Shown: one piece after another, positions 8,693 to 18,067 of the stretch | Layout of the letters: every line of letters begins with the position of its first letter | Numbering within the stretch: position 1 is the first letter of the stretch | Assembly (NCBI RefSeq): GCF_002288525.1 | Contig: NZ_CP023067.1 | Location: forward strand, 2,480,001 to 2,544,000 | Direction: 5' to 3' | From: Sinorhizobium sojae CCBAU 05684 | Lineage (GTDB): Bacteria > Pseudomonadota > Alphaproteobacteria > Rhizobiales > Rhizobiaceae | Length of the DNA stretch: 64,000 nucleotides | The notes under the pieces: model-generated | Seen by the model: only the letters and a program-made list of their open reading frames with translations | Told to the model about the DNA's origin: nothing | Databases searched by the model: none | Position numbers and translations under genes: made by a program

Positions 8693-9577
8693 ATGCGCCA
8701 AGAAAACCTCTTCCGCGACAAACTCCTCCCCATCTCCACCGTCGTCCTGTTTTTGATCGCCGTCTGGTATGTCGCCGTCGTCTTCCTCAACGCGCCCTTC
8801 GAGCGCGACACGGCAGCGCGAGCCGGAACGGAAATCGCCCTGTCCGATCTCGTCCACAACACCATGGAACAGGAGCGCCCGGTTCTGCCGGCGCCGCACC
8901 AGGTGATCGCCGAGATCTGGGACACAACCGTCAACAAGGCGATCACGTCGAAACGCAGCCTCGTATATCACGCCTGGATCACGCTCTCGGCGACCCTTCT
9001 CGGCTTCGGGATCGGCGCGGCACTCGGCATTCTTCTCGCAGTCGGCATCGTCCATAACCGGGCAATGGATCGCTCGCTGATGCCCTGGGTGATCGCCAGC
9101 CAGACGATCCCGATCCTGGCGATCGCGCCGATGATCATCGTCGTCCTCAATGCGATCGGCATTGCCGGCTTACTGCCGAAGGCGCTGATTTCCACCTATC
9201 TCTCGTTCTTCCCGGTAGTCGTCGGCATGGTCAAGGGGTTACGCAGCCCGGAAACGATCCAGCTCGACCTGATGCATACCTATAATGCATCGCCGGCCCA
9301 GACCTTCTGGAAGCTACGCTGGCCCTCCTCGATGCCCTTCCTCTTCACCTCGCTCAAGGTCGCGGTCGCCATCTCCCTCGTCGGGGCCATCGTCGGCGAG
9401 CTGCCGACGGGAGCAGTGGCCGGACTGGGCGCCCGCCTGCTCGCCGGCTCCTATTATGGCCAGACGGTGCAGATCTGGGCGGCCCTGTTCATGGCGGCAG
9501 CGCTTGCCGCCGTCCTCGTCATGATCGTCGGCTTGGCGCACACGGCCGTGCTGAAACGCATGGGAGCCAAGCCATGA
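8693..9577 (+). CDS. ABC transporter permease
   Basis: 294-residue inner-membrane permease of the BPD_transp_1 type. An N-terminal helix (ISTVVLFLIAVWYVAVVFL) is followed by a periplasmic stretch and five or more helices. The cytoplasmic EAA loop is visible (MHTYNASPAQTFWKLRWPSSMPFLFTSLK). The ATG at 8693 follows AGAGGAGCAGGCCTGAG, which outweighs an in-frame upstream ATG at 8624. The 3' end overlaps the second permease by four bases (ATGA), indicating translational coupling. A weak CCCCTCCCC-type palindrome remnant sits just upstream (8583-8612). Confidence 0.88.
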   Translation: MRQENLFRDKLLPISTVVLFLIAVWYVAVVFLNAPFERDTAARAGTEIALSDLVHNTMEQERPVLPAPHQVIAEIWDTTVNKAITSKRSLVYHAWITLSATLLGFGIGAALGILLAVGIVHNRAMDRSLMPWVIASQTIPILAIAPMIIVVLNAIGIAGLLPKALISTYLSFFPVVVGMVKGLRSPETIQLDLMHTYNASPAQTFWKLRWPSSMPFLFTSLKVAVAISLVGAIVGELPTGAVAGLGARLLAGSYYGQTVQIWAALFMAAALAAVLVMIVGLAHTAVLKRMGAKP

Positions 9578-10443
9578 ATGTGACCGCTCTCGCCGGCGCG
9601 ATTGCCTTCTGGCTCATCGCCTGGGCAATAAACGAATGGCTGGTCCGCCAGCATTTCGAGAACCGCACGGTCAGCAACCTTGCGCGCTTTGCGGTGCCGT
9701 TGCTATTCGGCATCGCCATTCTCGTCCTCTGGGAGGGCATTGTCCGTGGCTTCGGCATCCCGTCGGTACTGCTGCCGGCCCCGTCGATGATCTGGCAAAG
9801 GCTGGTGAATTCCGTTCCCACGCTCGCGGCCGATTTCCGGCAGACCTTCCTGAAGTCCGTGCTGACTGGTTATGCGCTCGGCTGCGGCCTCGGCTTTCTG
9901 GTAGCAATCCTGATCGACCGCTCGCCCTTCCTGCAGAAGGGCCTGCTGCCGCTCGGCAATTTCGTTTCCGCCCTCCCCGTCATCGGCGTCGCACCGATCA
10001 TGGTGATGTGGTTCGGCTTCGACTGGCAGTCGAAGGTCGCGGTCGTCGTGATCATGACCTTCTTCCCGATGCTCGTGAACACCGTCTCGGGACTTGCCGC
10101 CGCCAGCCATATGGAACGCGACCTGATGCGCACCTACGCGGCCAGCTGGTGGCAGACGCTGGTCAAATTGCGGCTGCCGGCCGCCTGGCCCTTCATCTTC
10201 AACGCGCTCAAGATCAACTCCACGCTGGCGCTGATCGGCGCCATCGTGGCCGAGTTCTTCGGGACGCCCATTGTCGGCATGGGCTTCCGGATCTCCACGG
10301 AAGTGGGCCGCATGAACGTCGACATGGTTTGGGCCGAAATCGCCGTCGCGGCGGTGGCTGGCTCCGCCTTTTACGGGACGGTTGCGCTGGTCGAGCGGGC
10401 CGTCACGTTCTGGCATCCGTCCATCCGCAGTGGCCGGGGCTAG
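9574..10443 (+). CDS. ABC transporter permease
   Basis: 289-residue partner permease, starting inside the stop codon of the previous permease. It has at least six hydrophobic segments and the EAA loop MRTYAASWWQTLVKLRLPAAWPFIFNALK, which contacts the ATPase. It most likely pairs with the 8693 protein as a heterodimeric channel for the periplasmic binding protein encoded at 10572. Confidence 0.88.
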   Translation: MNVTALAGAIAFWLIAWAINEWLVRQHFENRTVSNLARFAVPLLFGIAILVLWEGIVRGFGIPSVLLPAPSMIWQRLVNSVPTLAADFRQTFLKSVLTGYALGCGLGFLVAILIDRSPFLQKGLLPLGNFVSALPVIGVAPIMVMWFGFDWQSKVAVVVIMTFFPMLVNTVSGLAAASHMERDLMRTYAASWWQTLVKLRLPAAWPFIFNALKINSTLALIGAIVAEFFGTPIVGMGFRISTEVGRMNVDMVWAEIAVAAVAGSAFYGTVALVERAVTFWHPSIRSGRG

Positions 10444-10490
10444 ATCACGATGATTTTGGGTCAAGCCGACCCAAAATCATAAACGTGATC
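10443..10490. repeat. Palindromic intergenic repeat / stem-loop
   Basis: Starts at the last base of the permease stop codon. Inner arms ATGATTTTGGGTC (10450-10462) and GACCCAAAATCAT (10468-10480) form a perfect 13-bp stem with a 5-base loop; GATCACG (10443-10449) and CGTGATC (10484-10490) extend it. Lying between the permeases and the binding protein of one operon, it may stabilise the upstream mRNA or attenuate transcription so that the binding-protein message is made in a different amount. Confidence 0.75.
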
Positions 10491-10571
10491 CATTCTAACG
10501 TTTGGAGCGGGGTGCGGTCGGAAAACACGCATCCCGCTCTGACAATGAAGCAACGATAACAGGGAACTGAC

Positions 10572-11564
10572 ATGAAGAAGAAACTCGCATCTTTGCTGGC
10601 AGCCGGCGTCGTCTCGCTCGCCGCTTTCCACGCCTATGCCGCCGACGAGGTCACTCTGCAGCTGAAGTGGGTGACTCAGGCCCAGTTCGCGGGCTATTAC
10701 GTCGCCAAGGACAAGGGATTCTACGAGGAAGAGGGTCTCGACGTCGAGATCAAGCCGGGTGGCCCGGACATCGCACCGGCGCAGGTGATCGCCGGCGGTG
10801 GCGCCGACGTCATCGTAGACTGGATGCCTTCCGCGCTCGCAACGCGCGAAAAGGGCGTGCCGCTCGTCAATATCGCCCAGCCCTTCAAGAAGTCCGGCAT
10901 GATGCTGACCTGTCTCAAGGAGTCCGGCGTTGAAACTCCGGAAGACTTCAAGGGCAAGACGCTCGGCGTCTGGTTCTTCGGCAATGAATATCCCTTCCTC
11001 TCCTGGATGGCGCATCTCAACATACCGACCGACGGCGGCCCGGACGGCGTGACGGTCCTCAAACAGGGTTTCAACGTCGATCCGCTCATTCAGAAACAGG
11101 CGGCGTGCATCTCGACGATGACTTATAACGAGTATTGGCAAGTCATCGACGCCGGCATCAAGCCGGAGGATCTCGTTACCTTCAAATACGAGGACCAGGG
11201 TGTCGCCACGCTCGAAGACGGCCTCTACGTGCTTGAGGACAAGCTCAAGGATCCGGCTTTCAAGGAGAAAATGGTGAAGTTCGTCCGCGCTTCGATGAAG
11301 GGGTGGAAATATGCCGAGGAAAATCCGGATGAAGCGGCCGAAATCGTGCTCGAGAACGACTCGACCGGCGCCCAGACGGAGGAGCACCAGAAGCGCATGA
11401 TGGGCGAAATTGCCAAGTTGACCGCGGGCTCGAACGGCGCCCTTGACGAGGCCGACTACAAGCGCACGGTCGAATCCCTGCTCGCAGGCGGCTCCGATCC
11501 GGTCATCTCGAAGGAGCCGGAAGGCGCCTGGACGCATGAGATCACCGACGAAGCCTTGAAGTGA
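10572..11564 (+). CDS. ABC transporter substrate-binding protein, NMT1/THI5-like
   Basis: 330-residue periplasmic binding protein. A Sec signal peptide (MKKKLASLLAAGVVSLAAFHAYA, cut before ADEV) is followed by the NMT1/THI5-like domain (VTLQLKWVTQAQFAGYYVAKDKGFYEEEGLDVEIKPGG). This fold binds pyrimidine-like ligands such as thiamine precursors and also riboflavin-like compounds in other systems. In this locus, next to dihydropyrimidinase, a uracil/thymine, dihydropyrimidine or hydantoin ligand is plausible but unproven. The ATG follows AACAGGGAACTGAC. Confidence 0.88.
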   Translation: MKKKLASLLAAGVVSLAAFHAYAADEVTLQLKWVTQAQFAGYYVAKDKGFYEEEGLDVEIKPGGPDIAPAQVIAGGGADVIVDWMPSALATREKGVPLVNIAQPFKKSGMMLTCLKESGVETPEDFKGKTLGVWFFGNEYPFLSWMAHLNIPTDGGPDGVTVLKQGFNVDPLIQKQAACISTMTYNEYWQVIDAGIKPEDLVTFKYEDQGVATLEDGLYVLEDKLKDPAFKEKMVKFVRASMKGWKYAEENPDEAAEIVLENDSTGAQTEEHQKRMMGEIAKLTAGSNGALDEADYKRTVESLLAGGSDPVISKEPEGAWTHEITDEALK

Positions 11565-11580
11565 CCGTTCCTACCGAATG

Positions 11581-11614
11581 AGGTAAGCGCGCGGCGGCCG
11601 CCCCGCGCTTACCT
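11581..11614 (+). terminator. Stem-loop after the binding-protein gene
   Basis: Perfect 11-bp inverted repeat AGGTAAGCGCG / CGCGCTTACCT with a 12-base GC-rich loop, 17 bases after the stop codon. It is placed as an operon terminator although no T-run follows. Confidence 0.6.
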
Positions 11615-12084
11615 GCTATCCCGCTTCGGCTGTCAAACTTGCCTCATAGGTTGTGCCGGTATTGCGTTTGGAGCGCCTTGCGGCTAGAAAATATTGAGGC
11701 ACCATCTTTTTCGCCGCCCTTGTAAGCGTTTGCTGCGAAGATTACATAGACCGCAACGTTTGGTTGGAGGACCGGCGCAGGGGAGCTGATTATTCTCTCT
11801 TCTTGCCCTCCGGGGGAAATTTCTCCCAATTACATGCTTCGTCGATGTGGAAGCCGATCCGAGGACAACCACGCGGCAGTTCAGAGTGTCACCGTGTCCT
11901 GTGTGGTCTGAAAGACCGCGGGCAGAATGACCGGCCGTGATGCTGATCGGTCGGAAGGAATTCGATATCGCGGCCGCACGGGCATCCGACGGCATGGCCG
12001 GCAAAGGCGCGAGGAACAGATAAGCGCTTTGCCCTGCGATTGACGAGCGAGGATGATTTCTTTTCGGGTTGGGACAATAGGCCG
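11615..12084. other. 470-base stretch without a recognisable gene
   Basis: It separates the ABC operon from the RND efflux genes. The short open frames here lack ribosome sites and resemble nothing I know. The promoter of the efflux pair must lie here, but no clear -35/-10 pair or operator stands out. A TTG at 12040 could extend the adaptor protein by 15 residues. Confidence 0.5.
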
Positions 12085-13272
12085 ATGACTCAGACATTTC
12101 TTCCTCTTCTCGGCGCCTTCGCAGCGATTGCACTCAGCCCATTCTCTGCAGCCTCGGCCGAGGAAGCCGCAAAACCGCAGCAGGAACAAATATTGCCGTC
12201 GATCGTCGTCACCGAGGCCGCGGAGCGGGCGATCAGTGATCGCGTCCTCGCAACCGGTTCGATCGAGGCGGTCGAGGAGACCTATGTTTCCCCGTTGGTG
12301 GACGGGCTTTCCATCCGCTCGCTGAATGTCGATGTCGGCGACCGGGTCGAGAAAGGCAGCACGCTCGTCGTGCTCAACGACGATGCTCTGCTCCTGCAGA
12401 AGAGCGAACTCGAAGCCAATCTTGCCAAGGCGGAGGCCGCGGTTGCGCAATATCGTGCTCAACTCGCCGAAACGACGGCCAATGCCGAAGAGGCGACGCG
12501 CGTCGCCGAACGCGCCGAGCAGCTTTCGACAAACGGCACCGTATCGACGGCGGAGGCCGACCGGCTGAAGGCTCTCGCCGCAGCCGCGCGCGCCCGCGTC
12601 CGCTCGGCCGAGCAGTCGGTGAGCGTTGCGGCCGCCGACATCAAGGTCGTTCAGGCGCAGGTCGAGGATGTGAACCTGCGACTTGCCCGCACGGAAGTGA
12701 AGGCACCGGTAAGCGGTGTGATCTCGGCCAAGAATGCCAAGATCGGTGCGATTGCCAGCGGCAGTGGCGAGCCGCTTTTCGCAATCATCCGCGACGGCGC
12801 CATCGAGATGAAGGCCGATGTTACCGAGGCCGACATCCTCAAGCTTGCCGTCGGCCAGCCCGCAGCGGTGAAGCTTGCCGGCAGCAGCACGACGGTTGAC
12901 GGCAAGATCCGCCTGATCGCGCCGACGGTGGATCCTCAAACGCGTCTCGGCACCGTCCACATCACGCTCGCCGATATGACTGAGGCGCGTGCAGGCATGT
13001 ATGCGAGCGCTGTCATCACCGTCGAGCAGAAACAGGCGGTGGTCTTGCCGCAAACGGCAATTACCTCCGAGGATGGCAAATCGATCGTCCGCAAGGTCGA
13101 GGATGGCGTCGTGCACCTGGTTCCGGTGACGACCGGCATCCAGGACGGACAGTTCGTCGAAATCCTTTCCGGCGTTGAGGCGGGCGAACAGGCGGTGGCG
13201 AAGGCTGGCGCCTATGTTCGCGACGGCGATCGCATCAATCCGGTCGAACCGGCGCAACCGACAACCAATTGA
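12085..13272 (+). CDS. RND efflux periplasmic adaptor (membrane fusion protein)
   Basis: 395 residues with an N-terminal signal peptide (MTQTFLPLLGAFAAIALSPFSAASA). A lipoyl half-motif follows (ETYVSPLVDGLSIRSLNVDVGDRVEKGSTLVVLND), then a long alpha-helical hairpin (about 100-200, rich in A, E and R heptads), the second lipoyl half (LARTEVKAPVSGVISAKNAKIGAIA) and the beta-barrel and proximal domains. It links the inner-membrane RND pump encoded next to an outer-membrane channel; no outer-membrane gene is present here. The ATG at 12085 places the signal peptide at the very N-terminus. Confidence 0.9.
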   Translation: MTQTFLPLLGAFAAIALSPFSAASAEEAAKPQQEQILPSIVVTEAAERAISDRVLATGSIEAVEETYVSPLVDGLSIRSLNVDVGDRVEKGSTLVVLNDDALLLQKSELEANLAKAEAAVAQYRAQLAETTANAEEATRVAERAEQLSTNGTVSTAEADRLKALAAAARARVRSAEQSVSVAAADIKVVQAQVEDVNLRLARTEVKAPVSGVISAKNAKIGAIASGSGEPLFAIIRDGAIEMKADVTEADILKLAVGQPAAVKLAGSSTTVDGKIRLIAPTVDPQTRLGTVHITLADMTEARAGMYASAVITVEQKQAVVLPQTAITSEDGKSIVRKVEDGVVHLVPVTTGIQDGQFVEILSGVEAGEQAVAKAGAYVRDGDRINPVEPAQPTTN

Positions 13273-13286
13273 CGGGAATCGAGACC

Positions 13287-16200
13287 ATGAACTTCTCCGC
13301 CTGGTCCATCCGTAATCCGGTCGCGCCGATCCTGGCCTTTGTCGTGCTCGTCGTGCTCGGCTGGCAGTCCTTCAATTCGCTGCCGATCACCCGTTTCCCG
13401 AATATAGACGTGCCGATCGTCTCGGTCGCGGTGACCCAGAGCGGCGCGGCGCCCGCCGAGCTCGAAACCCAGGTCACCAAGGAGATCGAGGACGCGGTCG
13501 CCGGCATCTCGGGCGTCGACCATATTCAATCGACCATCACCGACGGCACGTCCACCATCGCCGTGATCTTCCGCATGGAAGTGCCGACGACCCAGGCGGT
13601 TCAGGACGTCAAGGACGCGATCGACCGCATTCGCGGCGATCTTCCGACGACGATCGACGAGCCGATCGTGTCGAAGGTCGACGTCGAAGGCCAGGCGATC
13701 CAGACCTTTTCCGTTTCCTCACCGGGCATGACGCTCGAAGAGCTCTCCTGGTTCGTCGACGACACGATCAAGCGCGAGATACAGGGCAAGAGCGGCATCG
13801 GCCGCGTCGACCGCTATGGCGGCTCCGACCGCGAAGTCCGCGTCGAACTCGACGAGGACCGGCTGAATTCCTTCGGCATCTCCGCCGCCGAGGTCAACGA
13901 ACAGCTCCGCCGCATGAATCTCGATCTCGGCTCCGGCCGCGGCCAGGTCGGCGGCAGCGAACAAGCGATCCGCACGCTCGGCGACACGCGCGACGTGGCA
14001 AGCCTCGCCGACACGATGATCTCCCTGTCGAATGGCCGCTTCGTGCGCCTCTCGGAACTCGGTACCGTGACCGACACCTACGAGGAGCCGAAATCCTTCT
14101 CGCGCTTCAATGGCCATCCCGGCGTGACCTTCGCCGTCTTCCGTGCTAAGGGCGCGAGCGAAGTGACAGTGGCCGAGACGGTCGCCGAGACGCTGGACGG
14201 GATCCGGGCAAAACATCCGGACGTCACCATCGAAATGGTCGATGATTCGGTCTATTTCACCTACGGCAATTATGAGGCCGCCATCCACACGCTGATGGAA
14301 GGCGCGCTGCTCGCCGTCATAGTCGTCATGCTGTTCCTGCGCAATTGGCGGGCAACGCTGATCGCCGCCGTCGCGCTGCCGCTTTCGGCCATTCCTACCT
14401 TCTGGGTGATGGAACTCCTGGGCTTCTCGCTGAACCTCGTGAGCTTCCTCGCCATGACGCTCGCGACCGGCATCCTGGTCGATGATGCGATCGTCGAGAT
14501 CGAGAACATCGAGCGGCACATCAAGATGGGCAAGTCGCCCTATCGCGCTGCGATCGAAGCCGCGGATGAGATCGGCCTTGCGGTCATCGCCACGACTTTC
14601 ACGATCATCGCCGTCTTCGTGCCCGTCTCCTTCATGCCGGGAATTCCTGGGCAATACTTCATCCAGTTCGGCCTGACGGTAGCCGTGGCCGTCTTCTTTT
14701 CGCTTATGGTGGCGCGCCTGATCACGCCGGTGATGGCGGCCTATCTGATGCAGCCGACGGACGTGGGCGGCCATCACGGCGACGAAGGCTTCATGATGCG
14801 CCAGTACACGCGTCTCGTGCAATTCACCACGAAGGCATGGTACACGCGCTATTCCACGCTGCTTGCCGCAATTGTCCTCTCGGTCGGCTCGGTGATCGCC
14901 CTCATCCTCTTCGTGCCGGGCAGCTTCCTGCCGCCGGAGGACAATTCGCGCGTCAGCCTGTCGATCGAGCTGCCGCCGGATGCGATGCTCGAGGATACGG
15001 ATCGGACCACCACCGAGATCTACAACCGGATCAAGGATATCGACGGCGTCGAGAACGTCTTCGTGCTCGGCGGCGCGTCGCCGAAGGGCGATCTCGAGCT
15101 CCGGCGCGCGGCGGTGACCGTGCTCCTTGAGAAGCTCGACCACTCGCTCGTCAACAGGATCGTCAATGACGTGATCGGCGGCATGCCGCTGATCGGCGAA
15201 TATCTGCCGAAGCTGCCGCCCGCAGGCCGCACCAAACCGCAGTCGCAGATCGAGAAAGAAATCTTCGCGCGGCTGCAGTCCATCCCGGATGTCCGTGTCA
15301 TCAAGCTGAACGACCGCGGCGAGCGTGATCTCTCGTTCAACCTGCTATCCAACAACGAGGCGGATCTGGACAAGGCGGTCGCGGTGCTCGAAGCGAAGCT
15401 CCGCAGCGATCCACTCCTTGCCAATGTGAGCCCCGACGGCGCCCTGCCAAGACCGGAACTTCAAATCCGCCCGCGCGACGAGCAGATGTCCCGTCTCGGC
15501 ATCACCACGGCGCAGATTTCGGAGGTGATCCGCGTCGCCACGATCGGCGACGTCGACGCGCAGCTCACGAAAATTGCGCTCGATGGGCGTCTGATCCCGA
15601 TCCGGGTGCAGCTTGATCGCGATTTCCGCAGCGACCTGGCGGCAATCCGAAATCTCAAGGTTAAGACCGCCTCCGGGGCCATGGTTCCGCTGTCGAGCGT
15701 CGCGGATATCGACTATTCGGAGGGCCCGAGCTCGATCAAGCGGTACGACCGCTATCGGGTGGTTGCGCTCGGAGCGGACCTGCCGATCGGCGTCGCTCTC
15801 GACACGGCATCGGCCCGCTTCAAGCAGATCGCCGCCGAGGCAGAGCTCCCCTCCACCGTCCAGTTCCTGGAAAGCGGCGACGCGGAGGTCCAGGCGGAGA
15901 TGCAGCAAAGCTTCGGCAATGCCATGCTGCTTGGCCTGATGATGGTGCTGGTCGTGCTCATCCTTTTGTTCAAGGACGTGATCCAGCCCTTCACGATCCT
16001 GTTCTCGCTACCGCTCGCAATTGGAGGCGTGGCGGCGAGCCTGATCCTGACGCAGAACGCGCTGTCAATGCCCGTTCTCATCGGCATATTGATGCTGATG
16101 GGCATCGTCACCAAGAATGCGATCCTGCTCGTCGATTTCGCCATCGAGATGATGCACCACGGCATGGACCGGACGCTGTCGATGGTCGAGGCCGGCCGCA

Positions 16201-16598
16201 AGCGAGCCCGCCCGATCGTCATGACCTCGATCGCCATGTCCGCGGGCATGCTGCCTTCGGCGCTCGGTGTCGGCGAAGGCGGTTCCTTCCGTGCGCCGAT
16301 GGCGATCGCGGTGATCGGCGGCATCATCGTGTCGACGGTCTTGAGCCTCGTCGTCGTCCCCTCCTTTTTCCTGATCATGGACGACCTGTCGCGGCTGCTC
16401 GCTTGGATCTTCGGCCACTTCGTCGGCAAAAAGGACGAGGAAGTCCTGCCGCTTGACCGCGAGGCCCTGAGCAAGCTCGCCGCCGAGCAGGGCAGCACGA
16501 TCGAAAGCCTGGAGGAGCGCCTCAACGCGCTGGAGGCGGAACGGCGGGGCAGGTCCGACCGCAGGGTCATCAACCATCCGGCGCTCGCGGCCGAATAG
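13287..16598 (+). CDS. RND family efflux transporter permease (AcrB/MexB-like)
   Basis: 1103-residue proton-driven pump. It shows the duplicated RND layout: first helix (NPVAPILAFVVLVVLGWQSFNSLP), porter domain, helices with the relay segment TLATGILVDDAIVEIENIERH, a second half with LMGIVTKNAILLVDFAIEMM, and paired transmembrane blocks. It is about 50 residues longer than AcrB because of a C-terminal tail (after about 1050) that looks like a short coiled coil (STIESLEERLNALEAERRGR). The substrate class (drug-type HAE1) is inferred from sequence style. ATG at 13287 lies 14 bases after the adaptor stop, so the two are co-translated. Confidence 0.92.
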   Translation: MNFSAWSIRNPVAPILAFVVLVVLGWQSFNSLPITRFPNIDVPIVSVAVTQSGAAPAELETQVTKEIEDAVAGISGVDHIQSTITDGTSTIAVIFRMEVPTTQAVQDVKDAIDRIRGDLPTTIDEPIVSKVDVEGQAIQTFSVSSPGMTLEELSWFVDDTIKREIQGKSGIGRVDRYGGSDREVRVELDEDRLNSFGISAAEVNEQLRRMNLDLGSGRGQVGGSEQAIRTLGDTRDVASLADTMISLSNGRFVRLSELGTVTDTYEEPKSFSRFNGHPGVTFAVFRAKGASEVTVAETVAETLDGIRAKHPDVTIEMVDDSVYFTYGNYEAAIHTLMEGALLAVIVVMLFLRNWRATLIAAVALPLSAIPTFWVMELLGFSLNLVSFLAMTLATGILVDDAIVEIENIERHIKMGKSPYRAAIEAADEIGLAVIATTFTIIAVFVPVSFMPGIPGQYFIQFGLTVAVAVFFSLMVARLITPVMAAYLMQPTDVGGHHGDEGFMMRQYTRLVQFTTKAWYTRYSTLLAAIVLSVGSVIALILFVPGSFLPPEDNSRVSLSIELPPDAMLEDTDRTTTEIYNRIKDIDGVENVFVLGGASPKGDLELRRAAVTVLLEKLDHSLVNRIVNDVIGGMPLIGEYLPKLPPAGRTKPQSQIEKEIFARLQSIPDVRVIKLNDRGERDLSFNLLSNNEADLDKAVAVLEAKLRSDPLLANVSPDGALPRPELQIRPRDEQMSRLGITTAQISEVIRVATIGDVDAQLTKIALDGRLIPIRVQLDRDFRSDLAAIRNLKVKTASGAMVPLSSVADIDYSEGPSSIKRYDRYRVVALGADLPIGVALDTASARFKQIAAEAELPSTVQFLESGDAEVQAEMQQSFGNAMLLGLMMVLVVLILLFKDVIQPFTILFSLPLAIGGVAASLILTQNALSMPVLIGILMLMGIVTKNAILLVDFAIEMMHHGMDRTLSMVEAGRKRARPIVMTSIAMSAGMLPSALGVGEGGSFRAPMAIAVIGGIIVSTVLSLVVVPSFFLIMDDLSRLLAWIFGHFVGKKDEEVLPLDREALSKLAAEQGSTIESLEERLNALEAERRGRSDRRVINHPALAAE

Positions 16599-16607
16599 TC
16601 CCGCTGC

Positions 16608-16640
16608 AGCGCCGCGCGTCTTTTCAGACGCGCAGGGGCG
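16608..16640. repeat. Half of a RIME-like palindrome
   Basis: GCGCGTCT (16614-16621) and AGACGCGC (16626-16633) form a stem around TTTC, the same core hairpin as at 5606-5625 and 18075-18094. It follows the RND stop codon by nine bases and may double as a terminator. Confidence 0.65.
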
Positions 16641-16667
16641 AAGGTGCGGACACTTTCGCGATTTTGT

Positions 16668-16681
16668 TTGATCAAGGTCAA
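16668..16681 (+). promoter_or_regulatory. FNR-like box upstream of the Crp/Fnr gene
   Basis: TTGATCAAGGTCAA fits the relaxed FNR/Dnr/FixK consensus TTGAY-N4-RTCAA and is centred about 63 bases before the start codon at 16738. This points to autoregulation or control by another FNR-family protein. Confidence 0.55.
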
Positions 16682-16737
16682 TTTCCGGCGCCGCCCGGAC
16701 CGCTAGGCTCATCCCTGACTTTTTCGGGACGAGCTGT

Positions 16738-17418
16738 ATGAAGACATTGCGGTTGACCTCAAACGACAGGGCCATTCTCCTCAACTCTCGCTTTTTCTCG
16801 CGGCTGCCACGGGCGACGGGGGAGGCAATTCTCGAAGACACGACAGTCTCCACATATGAGGAGCACGACGTGCTGTTTAGGGAACAGGAGCGGATCGACG
16901 AGGTGTACTTCGTCCTCTCCGGTCTCGTGCGGCTCTACCGCCTCGGCAAGGACGGCCGCGAGGCCGATGTCGCCGTCTTCCAGCGCGGCGATATGTTCGG
17001 GGTCAATGCTATGTTCCTGAACCATCGCGCGACCGCAAATGCGCAGGCCGCGGAGCCATCGATCGTAGCGCGCTTCGAGAGCCGCCGGCTCAGACAGCTT
17101 GCCGCCGAAGAAACGGACGTCGCCCAGGCGCTCCTCGAAATCGTCTGCCATCATGGCAAGATGACGGAGGACTGCCTCGCGGATGATCGGCTGCTGACGG
17201 CGCCGCAACGGGTTGCCAACTATATCCTCAGCCATTGCCCGAACGGCTCTGAGACCTTCTCCTTCCGGCTGCCGTTCCAGAAGACCGTGCTCGCCGGCAA
17301 GCTCGGTCTAGCGCCGGAGGCGCTTTCGCGCGCCTTCTCGATGCTGCGCCAGTCCGGCGTGATCGTGAAAGGACGGGTGATCGAAATTCGCGACCGCCAG
17401 GCCCTCGAGGAGTTCTGA
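16738..17418 (+). CDS. Crp/Fnr-family transcriptional regulator
   Basis: 226 residues. The cyclic-nucleotide-binding-like beta roll spans about 15-130 (LFREQERIDEVYFVLSGLVRLYRLGKDGREADVAVFQRGDMFG). A dimer helix and a C-terminal winged helix with recognition region KTVLAGKLGLAPEALSRAFSMLRQSGVIV follow. It lacks the N-terminal cysteine cluster of FNR, so it is not an Fe-S oxygen sensor of the classic type; it resembles the Dnr/NnrR-like branch, some of which sense NO through heme. An FNR-like box sits upstream. Possible targets include the neighbouring efflux genes or remote genes. It is convergent with ureG. Confidence 0.85.
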   Translation: MKTLRLTSNDRAILLNSRFFSRLPRATGEAILEDTTVSTYEEHDVLFREQERIDEVYFVLSGLVRLYRLGKDGREADVAVFQRGDMFGVNAMFLNHRATANAQAAEPSIVARFESRRLRQLAAEETDVAQALLEIVCHHGKMTEDCLADDRLLTAPQRVANYILSHCPNGSETFSFRLPFQKTVLAGKLGLAPEALSRAFSMLRQSGVIVKGRVIEIRDRQALEEF

Positions 17419-17430
17419 CGCGCAGCCGGC

Positions 17431-18042
17431 TCAGAGGCCGCCGTGCACCGTCAGGAATTCGACGATCCTTTCGATGCCGTCCCCGCGCCTCATATCTGAG
17501 AATACGAAGGGCTTTTGCGCGCGCATCCGCGCCGCATCGCGCTCCATCACGTCGATATCTGCGCCGACATAAGGGGCAAGGTCCTTCTTGTTGATCACAA
17601 GCAGATCGGACTTTGTGATGCCCGGCCCGCCCTTTCGCGGGATTTCCTCGCCTTGGCAGACGGAAATCACGTAGATCGTCAAATCCGCCAGATCGGGCGA
17701 AAAGGTGGCCGCGAGGTTGTCGCCGCCCGATTCGATGAAGACAATGTCGAGGTCGGGAATGCGGCGGTTGAGCTCGGCGATCGCCTGCAGATTGATCGAG
17801 GCGTCCTCGCGGATTGCCGTGTGCGGGCAGCCGCCGGTTTCGACGCCGACAATCCGCTCCGAGGAGAGCGCCTGCATGCGCACCAGCGCCTCGGCGTCTT
17901 CCCTGGTGTAGATGTCATTGGTGACGACGGCGACGGAATATTTCTCGCGCATCGCTTTGCAGAGCTTTTCCGTCAGCGCCGTCTTGCCGGATCCGACCGG
18001 ACCGCCGATCCCGACGCGAAGAGGACCGTTCTTCGATGGCAT
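17431..18042 (-). CDS. ureG: Urease accessory GTPase UreG
   Basis: 203-residue GTPase that drives nickel insertion into urease with UreD, UreF and UreE. Visible motifs are P-loop [15 protein letters not shown], the metal-binding CPH ([16 protein letters not shown]), [14 protein letters not shown] and the NKKDLAP guanine-specificity motif. Its length matches the family. It is the last gene of the urease operon. A palindromic repeat of about 105 bp lies between ureF and ureG. Confidence 0.96.
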   Translation of the reverse strand: MPSKNGPLRVGIGGPVGSGKTALTEKLCKAMREKYSVAVVTNDIYTREDAEALVRMQALSSERIVGVETGGCPHTAIREDASINLQAIAELNRRIPDLDIVFIESGGDNLAATFSPDLADLTIYVISVCQGEEIPRKGGPGITKSDLLVINKKDLAPYVGADIDVMERDAARMRAQKPFVFSDMRRGDGIERIVEFLTVHGGL

Positions 18043-18067
18043 GTCTTATATCCTTTCCCAACACCCA

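Noticed and set aside
11644-11829. 61-codon minus-strand open frame in the gap before the RND genes
   Set aside because: TTG start, no ribosome site, no resemblance to known proteins; not enough support.
13719-15143. 474-codon minus-strand frame opposite the RND pump
   Set aside because: Low-complexity charged sequence complementary to a conserved transporter gene.
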